Below, piece by piece: positions 44,601 through 53,828 of a stretch of DNA of 64,000 nt. A program made the translations under genes and the position numbers. The notes under the pieces are model-generated. The model had not been told where the DNA came from. It made no database searches and saw nothing but the letters and a program-made list of their open reading frames with translations. The DNA is from Spongilla lacustris. Lineage: Eukaryota > Porifera > Demospongiae > Spongillida > Spongillidae. Position 1 is the stretch's first letter. Every line of letters starts with the position of its first letter. Location: the NCBI GenBank assembly GCA_949361645.1, contig OX442416.1, positions 1,244,887 to 1,308,886 of the forward strand. The letters are read 5' to 3'.

Positions 44601-47600
44601 CCATTGATCTGATTTGGTGCGGACATGATCTTACATGTAAGTGGATTGATACATGTATCGAAGCAGTTGATGAGGTCACTTAGTGCAGATAATGTAGAGC
44701 CAAATCTAGAGTACTCCGGTCTTGAATACTTGGTTATAAAATTCATGTACATGTACATGCAAATACAAATGCATGGAACCAACCCTATCTTGAATACATG
44801 TCCTTCTTAATCAAACTTTGAATATCTTCTGTAGCCTCTAGCAAGCATTTGTCCCCTCCCAGGTCACCCAGTGTGCCCTCAGTGGACTTTCCCCTAGCTT
44901 CACAGCCAGCGACCTCATGCCTGCATCTGTGTACTCCTTTATGGTCAGCGCCTGCACAACCAGTGGTGAGTGTGTAGAGGGAGGTGTGTGTAGAGGGATG
45001 GGTGTAGAGGGAGGGGGTGTGATGGTGTGTGTAGAGGGAGGGGTGTAGAGGGAGGGATGTGTAGAGGAAAGGGGGTGATGGTAAGTGTGTGGAGGGAGGG
45101 TGTGTGATGGTGTGTGTAGAGGGAGGGTGTGTGATGGTGTGTGTAGAGGGAGGGGGTGTGATGGTGTGTGTAGAGGGAGGGGGTGCGATGGTGTGTGTAG
45201 AGGGAGGGGGTGTGATGGTATGTGTAGAGGGAGGGGGTGCGATGGTATGTGTAGAGGGAGGGGTGTGATGGTGTGTGTAGAGGGAGGGGGTGTGGTGGTG
45301 TGTGTAGAGGGAGGGGGTGTGATGGTGTGTGTAGAGGGAGGGGGTGTGATGGTGTGTGTAGAGGGAGGGGGTGTGATGGTATGTGTAGAGGGAGGGGGTG
45401 TGATGGTATGTGTAGAGGGAGGGGTGTGATGGTGTGTGTAGAGGGAGGGTGTGTGTAGAGGGAGGGTGTGTGTAGAGGGAGGGGTGTAGAGGGAGGGTGG
45501 TGTAGAGGGAGGGGTGATGGTGTGTGTAGAGGGGTGGGTGTAGAGGGAGGGATGTGATGGTGTGTGTAGAAGGAGGGGTGTGTGTGTTTGCTTGTGAGTG
45601 GGTACATGTACATGTACATGTGGGTACAAGTATGTGTAAATGTGTGTGAGATATATAAATATGCTACGTTGTACATGCATACATTATTGTACATGTATAT
45701 GTATTCAAGCGCACTGTGCTGATTGTGTAAACATTTGTGCTATAGAGTTGTTCGGTTCAGCAGTGTGGTAGTTCTACATCCTTACCTGTTCCTTCACACA
45801 TCGGTCTAGGTGAGGGCCCCAATGCCACCGTTACTACGACTACGAGGTGCACTCCCCCATCTGAAGTGCAGAACTTTACGTTCACCAGTATACCGTCAGG
45901 TCTTAGCTACACTTGGGACCCCCCCGGGGGGCAGTATGATGCTCTGCAATACCAGGTCAGCAGTGGGCGTGTTAGTACTAATACGATTGTTAGGTTGTAT
46001 TGTAATACATGTACATGTACATGTATATCTACATGTATACAAGATATTAATTTGATATACCATTTACCGGTATATAAAAAAGAAGCAAAACAAGGGAATT
46101 GTGGAAATCATGGAATTGTGAATTGCAGACCTACATGTCATGTCATGTACATGTCATGTCATGTACATGTCATGTCATGTACATGTCATGTCATGTACAT
46201 GACATGACATGTACATTTAGCAAACAATTGTACATGTACATGTACATGTAGCTTAGGTAATCCATGTTTATTGGCAACAGTTATTAACAGTGGGTAATCT
46301 GGGCCGCAGAAATGGGTACACGCAAGAGATATGTTCCAGTGTCGTAATGTTTGTAATCATATCCACATCTAAATGGGGGGTGTGGCCTTGGGGCAGAGCT
46401 GGTGGGTAGTCATGCATTCTGTACATGTATATAGGATTGGAGGAATTCGTATCATAGACATCTAGTCGTAATATTGAGATATTAACATGTACATGTACGT
46501 GCGATGTACATGTAACACAGTATTGTTGAGCTGTTGGAATGTATTTCCATTTGTAGCACACCTGCACACAACCCCTCTGCATGGTGGTTCCACCTACATG
46601 TATTCTTAAAATAGAATACACGTGTTTCATCTTAAAATAGAATACATCTTAAAATGGAATACACGTGTATGTTTCATGGTTGGCACTTTTGTGGCCCGCA
46701 GGTCGACTCTGTGTGCTACAACAGCCTGGTCCCCAGGACAAGCCTTCCGGTGCCATCCGGAGCTCCCCGCCTGGGAAACCTTACAGGGCTGGACCCGCTG
46801 GTCACCTGCTGCGTCACCATCTACCCAATAGCCAACTGTTCCCTCAGCTACGGGGACCTCCTCCCTCTTCTGGGTGCCCAGGCCACATTCTGCCAACAGA
46901 TGAGCGATGTTGTCCCCCTGGGGGTGAGGAACATAGGTGCCACTCCCCTCAGCCCCACCTCTGCCCTTGTTTTCTGGGACACGCCCCTCAACTACTTGTA
47001 TGCCGGCTACTTATCTACTGTCAGCTATGTTGTCATGGTGCTGACCCAGAACGCATCTGATGTTACCATGACGACGATGGCCCCGAGGCTCATTCTCACT
47101 TCACTGAACATGTACACCTCTTATAATGTGTCGGTCACTGCCGCCAGTCCGGCAGGGTCTGGGCCCCCGTCAACTGTCACCTTCTCTACCAATGGCTCCG
47201 CCCCTCCTCCCCCACCCATCAACCTCACCCTTCAGTTTGTGTGGGTGAGTCCAAACAACCTGACTGCCCTCATCAGCTGGGTGGACCCCACCTCTGTGCA
47301 GTACAGGGTGACATCGTACACAGTCCGCTGCCGTTGCAACGACATCATTTACAATGAAACCACGGTGACGAACCTCACAGCAACTTTCGCCGTCCAACAA
47401 CTGGCACCTTATATCTGGTGCTCGGCGACTGTCCAGGGGGTTAACAGTGTTGGGCGGAGCCTGCTGTCCAGCCTGGTGGAGAACTACTACCCGCAGTACC
47501 CTCCCCCCGTGCCCGGCTGCTACGAGGCCACAAACCTCGGGTCAGAGCTGGACTTTGAGTTTGACGTGACCGACCCCTTGACGTTGACCAACAAGACTGT

Positions 47601-49076
47601 GTCCGCTGCGCTCGCTGTGGGGGGCCGTGGGGGGTACGTGGGCATGCTGGTGGGGGGCAATGGGGTGAGGTTCACCATGCTGGCACGCAACTTGACGTAC
47701 CTGTTCCAAGTGGCCCTGTGTAACAGGGTGGGGTGCAGTCCTCCCTGTGTGCTCAACGGAACCACACTGCTGGTAAGCTTATTGCCATCTTCGTCTTTGT
47801 GCTTGCACTTCTAGCTCTAATTACTGTACCCTCCACCACCCATGTGCTTGCACTTCTAGCTCTAATTACTGCACCCTCCACCACCCATGTGCTTGCACTT
47901 CTAGCTCTAATTACTGCACCCTCCACCACCCATGCCTGACATGGACTTAAAATAATTGATGCTTACCATCACCACACATGCATTTGTACACGTTTGCACA
48001 CAACAAAAAATACACACACACACACACACACATACACACACATCATTTACATGATGTGTGATGTGTGATGTGTGGACAGCCTTAAGATACATGTACACGT
48101 ATTTCGTCATGCACTTTAAAAGTTCGCATCCTACCAGTAGAACTAAAATAACATAGGGCCATGCAAAATGCAGAGGACACTGTACATACATACAGTGTAT
48201 ACACATTACATATCCACCCAATGGCCATGCCTAATAATTGATGCTTACCACCACCACACATACACACACACTATTGGACCACAGTACCCACCAGATCCTC
48301 CAGGCCAGCTGAACGTGTCCAGTGTGACCGGTACGACAGCACTGATCACCTGGAGCTACCCACCTAGGGAGAACCCCTCCTCCACGCAGTTCAACGTTCT
48401 CGTTACACTTCTGGGTACAACGGTTCAGGAACATCCCAACCTTAACACCACCTCCCTGCAGTTGGGTGACCTTCTCCCTGGTGTGGTGTACGTGCTCTCC
48501 CTCAGAACACTGGACATCTCTGTCGGTCTACCCAGCAGCTCCCAAGCCAATGTCTCCTTTAGCACCCTTCCAATGGCCGCCTCCGAGCCCCGGGGACTGA
48601 GTGCCCTATACAACCAGTCCTCCCTCTTGGTCATGTTCACACAGCCTCTCAACTACAGCGGCACTCCTCTGTCCTACGACCTGCTATGGTTCCCAATGCT
48701 GGAGTCGCAAAACTGCAGTCTGGGCGGAAACAACACGAATCAGCGTGTGATTCCATTTGGTGCCTCCCTTGCATCAAATGGTCTCACCTCTATCGTCCTG
48801 GGAGGTCCGGACCTCTCCAATGTGCAGAACCAGTCTGTGACTGTGTGCGCTCGTCTCTGCACCAACACCAGTGCAGGTGTGAGCACTGGGACCTGGGCAT
48901 CCATTGGTGTGGAGCAGTCCAACGTGGGGAAGGTCACGGCGGTTGCTAGGAGCAGTATTGATGACATCACTGCTGTGGTGATTGCCGTGGTGGTGTGTGC
49001 TGTGCTTGACTTACTTCTGATGGTCACTGCATTTACTGCAATTGGTATCAAGAAGTGCTTGGAGCGAAGAGAAGAG

Positions 49077-49079
<3 letters not shown>
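26888..49079 (+). CDS. semaphorin gene A: Sema-PSI-FN3 array-TM
   Basis: Twenty-seven exons: 26888-27014, 28769-28856, 30408-30522, 31412-31525, 32393-32498, 32764-32932, 33696-33838, 34079-34111, 35060-35186, 35403-35490, 35736-35883, 36238-36332, 36384-36472, 37188-37267, 37645-37689, 37749-37834, 38385-38498, 39154-39197, 39996-40151, 40484-40603, 40814-40929, 41684-41784, 42435-42648, 44863-44965, 45810-45955, 46702-47772, 48285-49079. Signal peptide is [20 protein letters not shown]. The Sema domain runs about 43-550 ([52 protein letters not shown]). The PSI domain is about 545-585 ([11 protein letters not shown]). A Cys-containing linker spans 590-770. Six to seven FN3-like modules span 785-1490, one helix about 1507-1534, and the tail is KKCLERREE. 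Intron positions match gene B almost one for one. Exon 6 carries one extra C (see the frameshift entry); without it the CDS is 4632 nt, 1543 residues. Role (inference): surface adhesion or guidance protein. Confidence 0.9.
27090..28215. repeat. CA-rich arrays in gene A intron 1
   Basis: (CA)n at about 27105-27157 and 27211-27270, then an imperfect (CA)n/ACATGTACA mixture at 27721-28215. Open frames of His-Thr or Cys-Val are artefacts. Confidence 0.9.
28532..28561. repeat. poly-C run in gene A intron 1
   Basis: About 30 C in a row, followed by gtacatgtacatgta. Confidence 0.95.
28900..29080. repeat. ACATGTA/TGCACATA palindromic array, gene A intron 2
   Basis: Alternating gtatgt and acatgcacata blocks giving many short self-complementary stretches. 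Confidence 0.8.
29196..29272. repeat. (GGGA)n array, gene A intron 2
   Basis: A tetranucleotide gggagggaggga run. Confidence 0.95.
29555..30160. repeat. two minisatellites in gene A intron 2
   Basis: Units of about 18 bp (acacatttgcacacatgt) at 29555-29670. Units of about 22-23 bp (cactatagcctgtactacat) at 29850-30150. Confidence 0.85.
30548..31070. repeat. 20-bp minisatellite (gttagtgggtgggttaggat), gene A intron 3
   Basis: About eighteen copies at 30708-31065. A different short repeat (gggagggtgtgctagtgtgt) lies at 30555-30645. Confidence 0.9.
31215..31400. repeat. CCACCCCT pyrimidine-rich array, gene A intron 3
   Basis: Runs directly into the acceptor of exon 4 at 31411 and may serve as its polypyrimidine tract. 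Confidence 0.85.
31880..32385. repeat. CACACCACACAT minisatellite, gene A intron 4
   Basis: Units containing cacatctacacaccaca and acatgcacacacc alternate over about 500 bp, up to the exon 5 acceptor. Confidence 0.9.
32510..32762. repeat. CT-rich tract, gene A intron 5
   Basis: Tandem ccttccctctcctccc-type units fill the intron up to the acceptor cag. Confidence 0.85.
32764..32932 (+). CDS. gene A exon 6 with a one-base frameshift
   Basis: Relative to gene B exon 6 (168 nt) this exon is 169 nt. The frame reads correctly to [10 protein letters not shown]. After the C5 run at 32876-32880 the homologous peptide ([17 protein letters not shown], compare gene B NLSSLTTVLQLRS) is in the next frame. 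Only that frame joins exon 7 in phase. A homopolymer error or a recent inactivating indel are the two explanations. A short intron is unlikely, because both frames abut directly. Confidence 0.85.
32936..33105. repeat. GGA/GGGA purine tract, gene A intron 6
   Basis: Begins four bases after the exon 6 donor. Confidence 0.9.
33107..33665. repeat. 28-bp minisatellite, gene A intron 6
   Basis: About nineteen copies of a unit containing gtgttgttatgtaacc and cagaggtacctg. Confidence 0.95.
33941..34050. repeat. dispersed repeat, second copy at 61890-62045
   Basis: Both copies share ttgcgcacacacccctgc, aaggcgataac, tagagccagccccatt and a form of cttata...gta. This copy lies in intron 7 of gene A. 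Confidence 0.75.
34190..34970. repeat. 20-bp telomere-like minisatellite, gene A intron 8
   Basis: About thirty-eight copies of a unit containing aggttaggggtaaggtggtc; the core ggttagggg resembles a telomeric repeat. It lies inside an intron with exons on both sides, so it is interstitial. Confidence 0.95.
35490..35680. repeat. TG/TATG array, gene A intron 10
   Basis: An imperfect tgtgta/catgta run starting at the exon 10 donor. Confidence 0.9.
36060..36215. repeat. CACTATCACTCATC array, gene A intron 11
   Basis: Short tandem units leading to the exon 12 acceptor. Confidence 0.85.
36480..37110. repeat. GTGTGCATGGTGTG minisatellite, gene A intron 13
   Basis: Units such as gtgtgcatggtgtgggtggg and tagtgtggagtg are repeated over about 600 bp, starting at the exon 13 donor. 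Confidence 0.9.
37980..38372. repeat. 24-bp minisatellite, gene A intron 16
   Basis: About sixteen copies of a unit containing ctaaccacacccactgctaa. Confidence 0.95.
38385..38498 (+). CDS. gene A PSI exon (exon 17)
   Basis: 114 nt, encoding [20 protein letters not shown] and more. It is completed upstream by the Cys of exon 16 (QRCSTYPSC). The SRDPYCVW core matches the semaphorin PSI consensus. Confidence 0.9.
38505..39140. repeat. 23-bp minisatellite, gene A intron 17
   Basis: About twenty-seven copies of a unit containing gtgttatgagtggtgatcac. The unit includes the palindrome ggtgatcacc. Confidence 0.95.
39235..39970. repeat. CATCAC array and a 37-bp class minisatellite, gene A intron 18
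   Basis: (CAT/CAC)n at 39235-39290. Units containing ccatgtctatctcttgttaa plus variable C-runs at 39465-39970. Confidence 0.9.
40150..40400. repeat. (GTAT)n/TG array, gene A intron 19
   Basis: Tetranucleotide gtat runs with acatgtacatgta blocks. Confidence 0.9.
41095..41680. repeat. CCCCACTCACA minisatellite, gene A intron 21
   Basis: Units containing ctccccactcacatccc and ctccccacaccttc lead up to the exon 22 acceptor. Confidence 0.9.
42655..43905. repeat. 31-bp minisatellite, gene A intron 23
   Basis: About forty copies of a unit with gctgattgggggcacagggg followed by accatacagta. Three copies carry an extra catg (near 42930, 43310 and 43560), spaced as if a higher-order block was duplicated. 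Long open frames on the minus strand are due to the unit length. Confidence 0.95.
44145..44445. repeat. GGGATGGTGAGG array, gene A intron 23
   Basis: Imperfect units of gggatggtgagggaggg and gtaaggaggg. Confidence 0.85.
44966..45585. repeat. 27-bp class minisatellite, gene A intron 24
   Basis: Units containing tgtgtgtagagggagggggt and gtgatgg start at the exon 24 donor. Confidence 0.95.
46702..47772 (+). CDS. gene A exon 26: large FN3-coding exon
   Basis: 357 codons, phase 0 at both ends. It holds most of the fibronectin-III array. The modules show the usual proline-rich linker, the B-strand Trp ([17 protein letters not shown]), the Tyr-corner region ([10 protein letters not shown]) and many NxS/T sites. 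The last module (about 47485-47772) is degenerate and lacks the B-strand Trp. Confidence 0.85.
47795..47935. repeat. 45-bp triple repeat, gene A intron 26
   Basis: Three copies of a unit containing gcttgcacttctagctctaa and ccctccaccaccca. Confidence 0.9.
48285..49079 (+). CDS. gene A last exon: FN3 modules, TM helix, short tail
   Basis: 264 codons. One clear FN3 module ([32 protein letters not shown]) is followed by a divergent FN3-like module with paired Cys. The helix [20 protein letters not shown] is followed by KKCLERREE and the stop. The tail is too short for a signalling domain. Confidence 0.9.
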
Positions 49080-49113
<34 letters not shown>

Positions 49114-50630
49114 CGAGTGTATTGTATGTTTGTACATTTATTAACTGAAATCAAACTGAATCACATTCACACCAACTTTAGTCACTATAATCATGTATAC
49201 ATGTATGTCCACATTTGTTTCTTACATCATTCATAAAAGCTTGAAATGCAATGTAAAGTTGGGAGGTTACATGTATATAACTATTCCTAATGCGTCATAG
49301 CAAGTTGTGATTGAACCTCATCTGGTGGGTGTACATGTGCCTGTTTACATGGCTGCGCTTCGATCTTGTATCCCACTAAATTGATAGGCCACTTTGAATT
49401 GCAAAGTTGGTTCCCGTCCTGTCTATAGACTGGAGAGGATGCGGGCGGGCGGCTCCATTTCCATTATCCATTACAGGAAGTGATGTCACAATTCATTGTA
49501 TGAACGTATGATGCGTTCGAATGCTTCACATGTACATACATATTAGTAGGTAACAAGCAATTATAAATGCGAGACGCCTCGTGTTTTTACGTGCATGGAG
49601 TGGGACGGTAATGAATGTGAATATGTACATGTTTATTCTGCCGGACATAGAATTAATATTCGCAGGAAATATACGTTCTCAATACTAACAATCACTTCTT
49701 AGTACTTCTGCGGGGAATCTTTGGCTTCGAACTGCAGTCATCACACTGAGGAAAATGTTCATTCTTTATTATATCTTTAACATTGCTAATGGAAGGTCTT
49801 GTGAACAATAAACACAGATGTCCACATAATTAGCTGAATAATCGAACAAAAGGGCCAAATGTTGCAACAAGATGTTTCACTCTCATGACTATAGAGAATA
49901 AGTTAACTGAGTAGTGGATAAACCATGCAGTTGCAATGCATGTGTATGTGTAGCCGTATAGTAGACTAGCATTGTATGTTTGTACACCGCGGGGTACGCA
50001 GAACAAAGTTTATTGCATGCGTTCCGCTGCTTCAGCATTCCAGTAAAGTTCGACTGCATGTTTTGCTAAGTTGTCAGTCTAAGTCCTTATCTCTTTGGGT
50101 CAAAGCTTTGAAGGCCTAATACCTCCTCAACTCGATCGTCACAGCGGAGGTACGCGAAACTTCCGGTACACTAATCATGAATCGCCGTACGGTATCAGTG
50201 TACCTCCGCCACGGATGTTTCGGATTGGAAACTAAGGTCCTAAAAAGAATATACGGTATCACTCAATCCAAGCAATGTTTAATGAGCTCATTATCGCTAC
50301 CGTTTTGTGATATACGTTTCGAGAACAGTTTCTTGCCGAATACAACTCTCTTATCATATATAAATGTAGCAACCACATACTCTATCGGTTTCCTAACAGA
50401 ACACACATTCGCGCACCAGTTTTCTAATCCAAGATGACAATGCGCAAGCTCGCTTTGATAGCTATGTGCGCACCATTTAGAAACCTACTATCAGAGTTTC
50501 ACATACAGCAGGCAAGGCGCGCAAAACCATAAGGTGAGACACACTAAATATCAAAGAGAAGAGTTAAGTCCACAAGTCTATCTAATTTGCAATGTGAGAA
50601 CGATAATTTTACCCGTACTGTAGTTGTTGC
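49080..50630. other. downstream of gene A; no supported gene
   Basis: A (TG)n run follows the stop at 49080-49111. A possible AATAAA for gene A is at 49807-49812, about 730 bases downstream. The frame at 50177-50437 has no recognised domain. One arm of an inverted repeat lies at about 49377-49425. Confidence 0.4.
49377..49425. repeat. left arm of inverted repeat around the second RAG1-N-like gene
   Basis: The stretch with ggccactttgaattgcaa and gttggttcccgtcc matches, as reverse complement, 53181-53226. Both arms have gcgggcggg on the inner side. Confidence 0.7.
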
Positions 50631-50636
50631 ATATTT

Positions 50637-52010
50637 GTGAATAATTGTCCCGATAATAGCAGCCAAATGGATTACCACATCCAGCAGCTTACTATACACT
50701 GCAGGATTTGCGGAAGGCGGGTGATAGATCATCGTGGCAAATGCATGTACATAGTTTACAAGTGCAAGGAACTTGCTGAAAGTCTGCAGCAAGCACTTGC
50801 AATAAATGTAAACGATGATAGTGCTGCCACGCACCCTGAATGCGTTTGCAAACCCTGCAAGATGACTATAGACAGGGTCATCCAAGCCCGCAGCATAGGT
50901 GTCCCTGAGAAGCTCATTGTCCTTTTTCAGTGGTATGCTCACAAAGCTGAAGGATGCATAGTAAGAAATAAGGTTCAAATATATAATTATGCATGTTGAA
51001 ATTTACAAAATCGGATTTGTGAGCACTTTCACAAAACCAGCATAGGGGGAGAATTTTGAAGTTCATTTGCCAAAGTGGTGTCTTATGAGCAACCCCCTTT
51101 GGGACTGTATGGTGCCCCCCCCCCCCCCACTTCTAATAAAAGTTAAAGTATTACTAGGAACATGCCCCCCCCCCCCCCCCCCCCACTGATTGAATAGGCA
51201 GAAAGCAGACAGCAACCCCTGCCCCCCACTGATTGAATTGGCCGAAAGCTGGACAGCACCCCCCCCCCCCCCACACTGATTGAATAGGCAGAAAGCAGAC
51301 AGCACCCCCTGCCCCCCACTGATTGAATTGGCCAAAAGCTGGACAGCACCCCCCCCCCCCCCTCCCACTGGTTCAATCGGCTGAAAGCGGAGAGCCCCCC
51401 CCCCCCCCCCTTTTTTCGGTAGTCACATTTGGCTATCAAATGGCTCCCCCCTGCCCTATCCTGGCCCCCCCCCCCCCCCCCCCCCCGTTGTCACATTGGG
51501 CTGTCAAATGGCTCCCCCCTGCCCTATCCTGGCCCCCCCTCCCCCTTCCAGATTAGCTGGGGGCGCCCATGTGTGTGGCCAAGCACATTGGTCAAACATA
51601 TTCAGGTCATTCCATCAGCTACTGTAACTGATCCTGGCTGTCCCAGGCCACCAGTAGCACCTGACAATTTGTTGGAATGCCCTATCTGTTTGGAGATCCT
51701 TTCTCAGCCAATTGAGCTGCCATGCAGTTTTCTTGCTTGTGCTGAATGTGTCATCGAATGGCTAAAAGTCTCAGGTACTGTTTTGTGCCCATGCTGCCAC
51801 TCAGCTTGCGGCCGGCTTCTGATTTCAATTATTGCTAAATGACGTTTTGGTCCACTGCCCTTCCTGTGGCAGGGATATGAGAACTGGTGCATTTGTTGGT
51901 CATGAGTGCACCAGTTCACCTACAAGAAGTGAAGCAAATATGGCAGCTGATGTTCTTAGGCATGTGGTCCCCAACAGTCCCCCTGGTTAAAGTCCCTACA
52001 GGAGGCAGAG
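50637..52010 (+). pseudogene. RAG1 N-terminus/RING-like gene, copy 2
   Basis: Exon 1 (50637-50960) encodes LTIHCRICGRRV, later ATHPECVCKPC and then FQWYAHKAEGCI, ending at ATA|gtaaga. Exon 2 (from 51552, acceptor cttccag) encodes LECPICLEILSQPIELPC, ACAECVIEWLKVSG and VLCPCCHSACG, then stops at 51841. Immediately after, the next frame continues with LVHCPSCGRDMRTGAFVGHE and stays coding-like to about 52010, so a frameshift breaks the gene near 51815-51845. The order CRIC, HPxCxCxxC, W...H...C, RING with PxELxC, then a further CPxC...H zinc module matches the N-terminal zinc and RING/ZDD region of RAG1. The RING His ligand is Phe here. No RAG1 core is visible. The intron (50961-51551) holds a poly-C repeat. 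Confidence 0.6.
51110..51550. repeat. poly-C-bearing tandem repeat in the RAG1-N-like intron
   Basis: Units of about 60-70 bp with cactgattgaattggccgaa, agctggacagca and a C-run occur four to five times. Part of the unit resembles the interior of the hAT MITE at 63301-63514 (ttggccgattcaacc). Confidence 0.8.
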
Positions 52011-53180
52011 TTAAGTTACAACACCATGCACGACAAGGTTCAAAGACTACTGTGCATAGTCAAGCAACACTTTTTAACTCTTCACACTGCACCTCACGTA
52101 CCACCACCAAAAAAAAAGAAAGCAGCAACTTTGTTTCGTTCCCCTGCAGGCCCTACATGTGTATATTGTACACACGTACATGCACGGCATGACTATACGC
52201 GCGTAAAAAATGCCATTGTTTGGTGACACAGAACTTCCCCAGAATTATCGTTCTCGATTTCAGAAAAGAAGATAAGGTTTCTTTAAGGACTTAACTTTAC
52301 CTGGCAAGTCGGCTTTTTGGCCTTTTTTGCGCCGTTTGGCGAATATACTGCACCTGCTGCGACATATCAGTTTCAAGCGGTTCGCTTTCGAGTCCCAGGG
52401 CACAACGCAGAAATGTACACCGAGCACGTGATTGCTAAAGTGCAAAGAGTGAAGGTCATTGGCGTATGTTCTGCTGTTAACATGTTTGTTAAACTTGTTG
52501 GTACCTTGTACAGCTGCAAATTCCAAAGGTCATTACGTTGTCGGGGTGGTTGCTATGGGATGACGCAAGTACTTTTCAATATTACTTTATTGAACTTTAT
52601 TTCCAACATTTCTACGAGCGCAAACAACCGTGCCGCTGTGGCGAGTTGCTGTAAGAGCAGCGAAAGGTATTAGGCCTTCAAAGTTTCGGCCCAAACCGAT
52701 AACGACTTATACAACGTGGAAAAAACAGTCGAACTGCACTAGAATGCTAAAACGGCCGAACGCTTTGTTTTGCGTACCTCGCAATGTAGATAGGTTTACG
52801 TGCCCCTCGGAGCAGTCCAGGACATTAGACATTACGGAAACCATCCACAGAGTACATGGAATGTCCCTATTTTGCAATCTTCAAGGAAATGGTTGGACAC
52901 ATATATGCTGCTTTATGTCATCATTACTACTACTTACAACTGAGCACATCGTACAATCCTTGAAGGGTTAGTTTTTCATCTTCTATACAACATACTTTCC
53001 AAGATATTATTGTTCTTCCACAGCTAGAGTCAAAGACGGAGCTATTCACAAGGGTTTCTTCCATTACACGCGACTTTCACTTTCAAACAACATTTAAAAA
53101 AAAATGGAAAAAATTTCTTTTCTATTTGAATAAATAGAATAATGGAAGAATTAGCATTTTTAAAAATATCATGCGGGCGG
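52011..53180. other. no firm gene; weak frames
   Basis: Frames at 52260-52526 (minus) and 52630-52971 (plus) overlap a CG-richer stretch. The minus frame has a basic KRRKKGQKADLPGKV end. I cannot assign them. They may belong to the same decayed element as copy 2. Confidence 0.3.
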
Positions 53181-53226
53181 GGACGGGAACCAACATTGCA
53201 ATTCAAAGTGGCCATAAATCAATCAA
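53181..53226. repeat. right arm of inverted repeat
   Basis: Reverse complement of 49377-49425 with a few differences (see that entry). Confidence 0.7.
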
Positions 53227-53538
53227 ATTAAGCTTGCATTGCATGACAAGCATGCATTTAGATCGCCCGGCCTCAACAAAATCATAAACAAGTTAGATTC
53301 GATTGGCCGGCTTTAAGTTTCTACGGTAGCTTAATTGTACATGTACTTCGATTTCCCGCTAGTATTGTAAATAGGTATAATTCAATCGGGATAGTTTTTT
53401 TTCTTCATGATCATTACTAGTATATCAGAGATCCGGATGGAGAAACATTTAAGATTCAAGTGTGGGAACAAGTGAATTCTCTGGTGACTGAGCTTTCTAA
53501 GCGTGGGCGTCGTTGGTATTGGCCACCTCTACCCAAAT

Positions 53539-53572
53539 TAGTCTGGGGACCAGACTGATGGTCCCCAGACTA
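53539..53572. repeat. hairpin of 13-bp perfect arms
   Basis: tagtctggggacc at 53539-53551 and its reverse complement at 53560-53572, 8-base loop, both flanked by acccaaat. Confidence 0.75.
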
Positions 53573-53828
53573 TACCCAAATAGGCTCTACGCTATAGGTG
53601 ACGTCCAGTATTGAGTTTACGTACGTACCGCAATACATGTGCATGGGACCATATATGGACATTTTGCTTATCGTATTTATGGCAGTCAAAGTTGACGCGT
53701 GCAATTAACGCGTATAATTAAAAATTCATGCCACTAAGGACAATTTCAAGTGCGTAAGAAATAAGTTGTAGAGGACTTAGGAATCTCTTAGAATATCAAG
53801 TAATTTGAAAACTGCGTTAGGTCAATAT

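Noticed and set aside
26888..49079. Plexin or Met-type receptor identity for gene A
   Set aside because: PSI core SRDPYCVW and Sema motifs fit semaphorins; no IPT, RasGAP or kinase part is present.
50637..52010. Complete RAG1 or Transib transposase
   Set aside because: No DDE core, no core zinc residues and no Transib-type heptamer ends seen; only the N-terminal/RING region is present.
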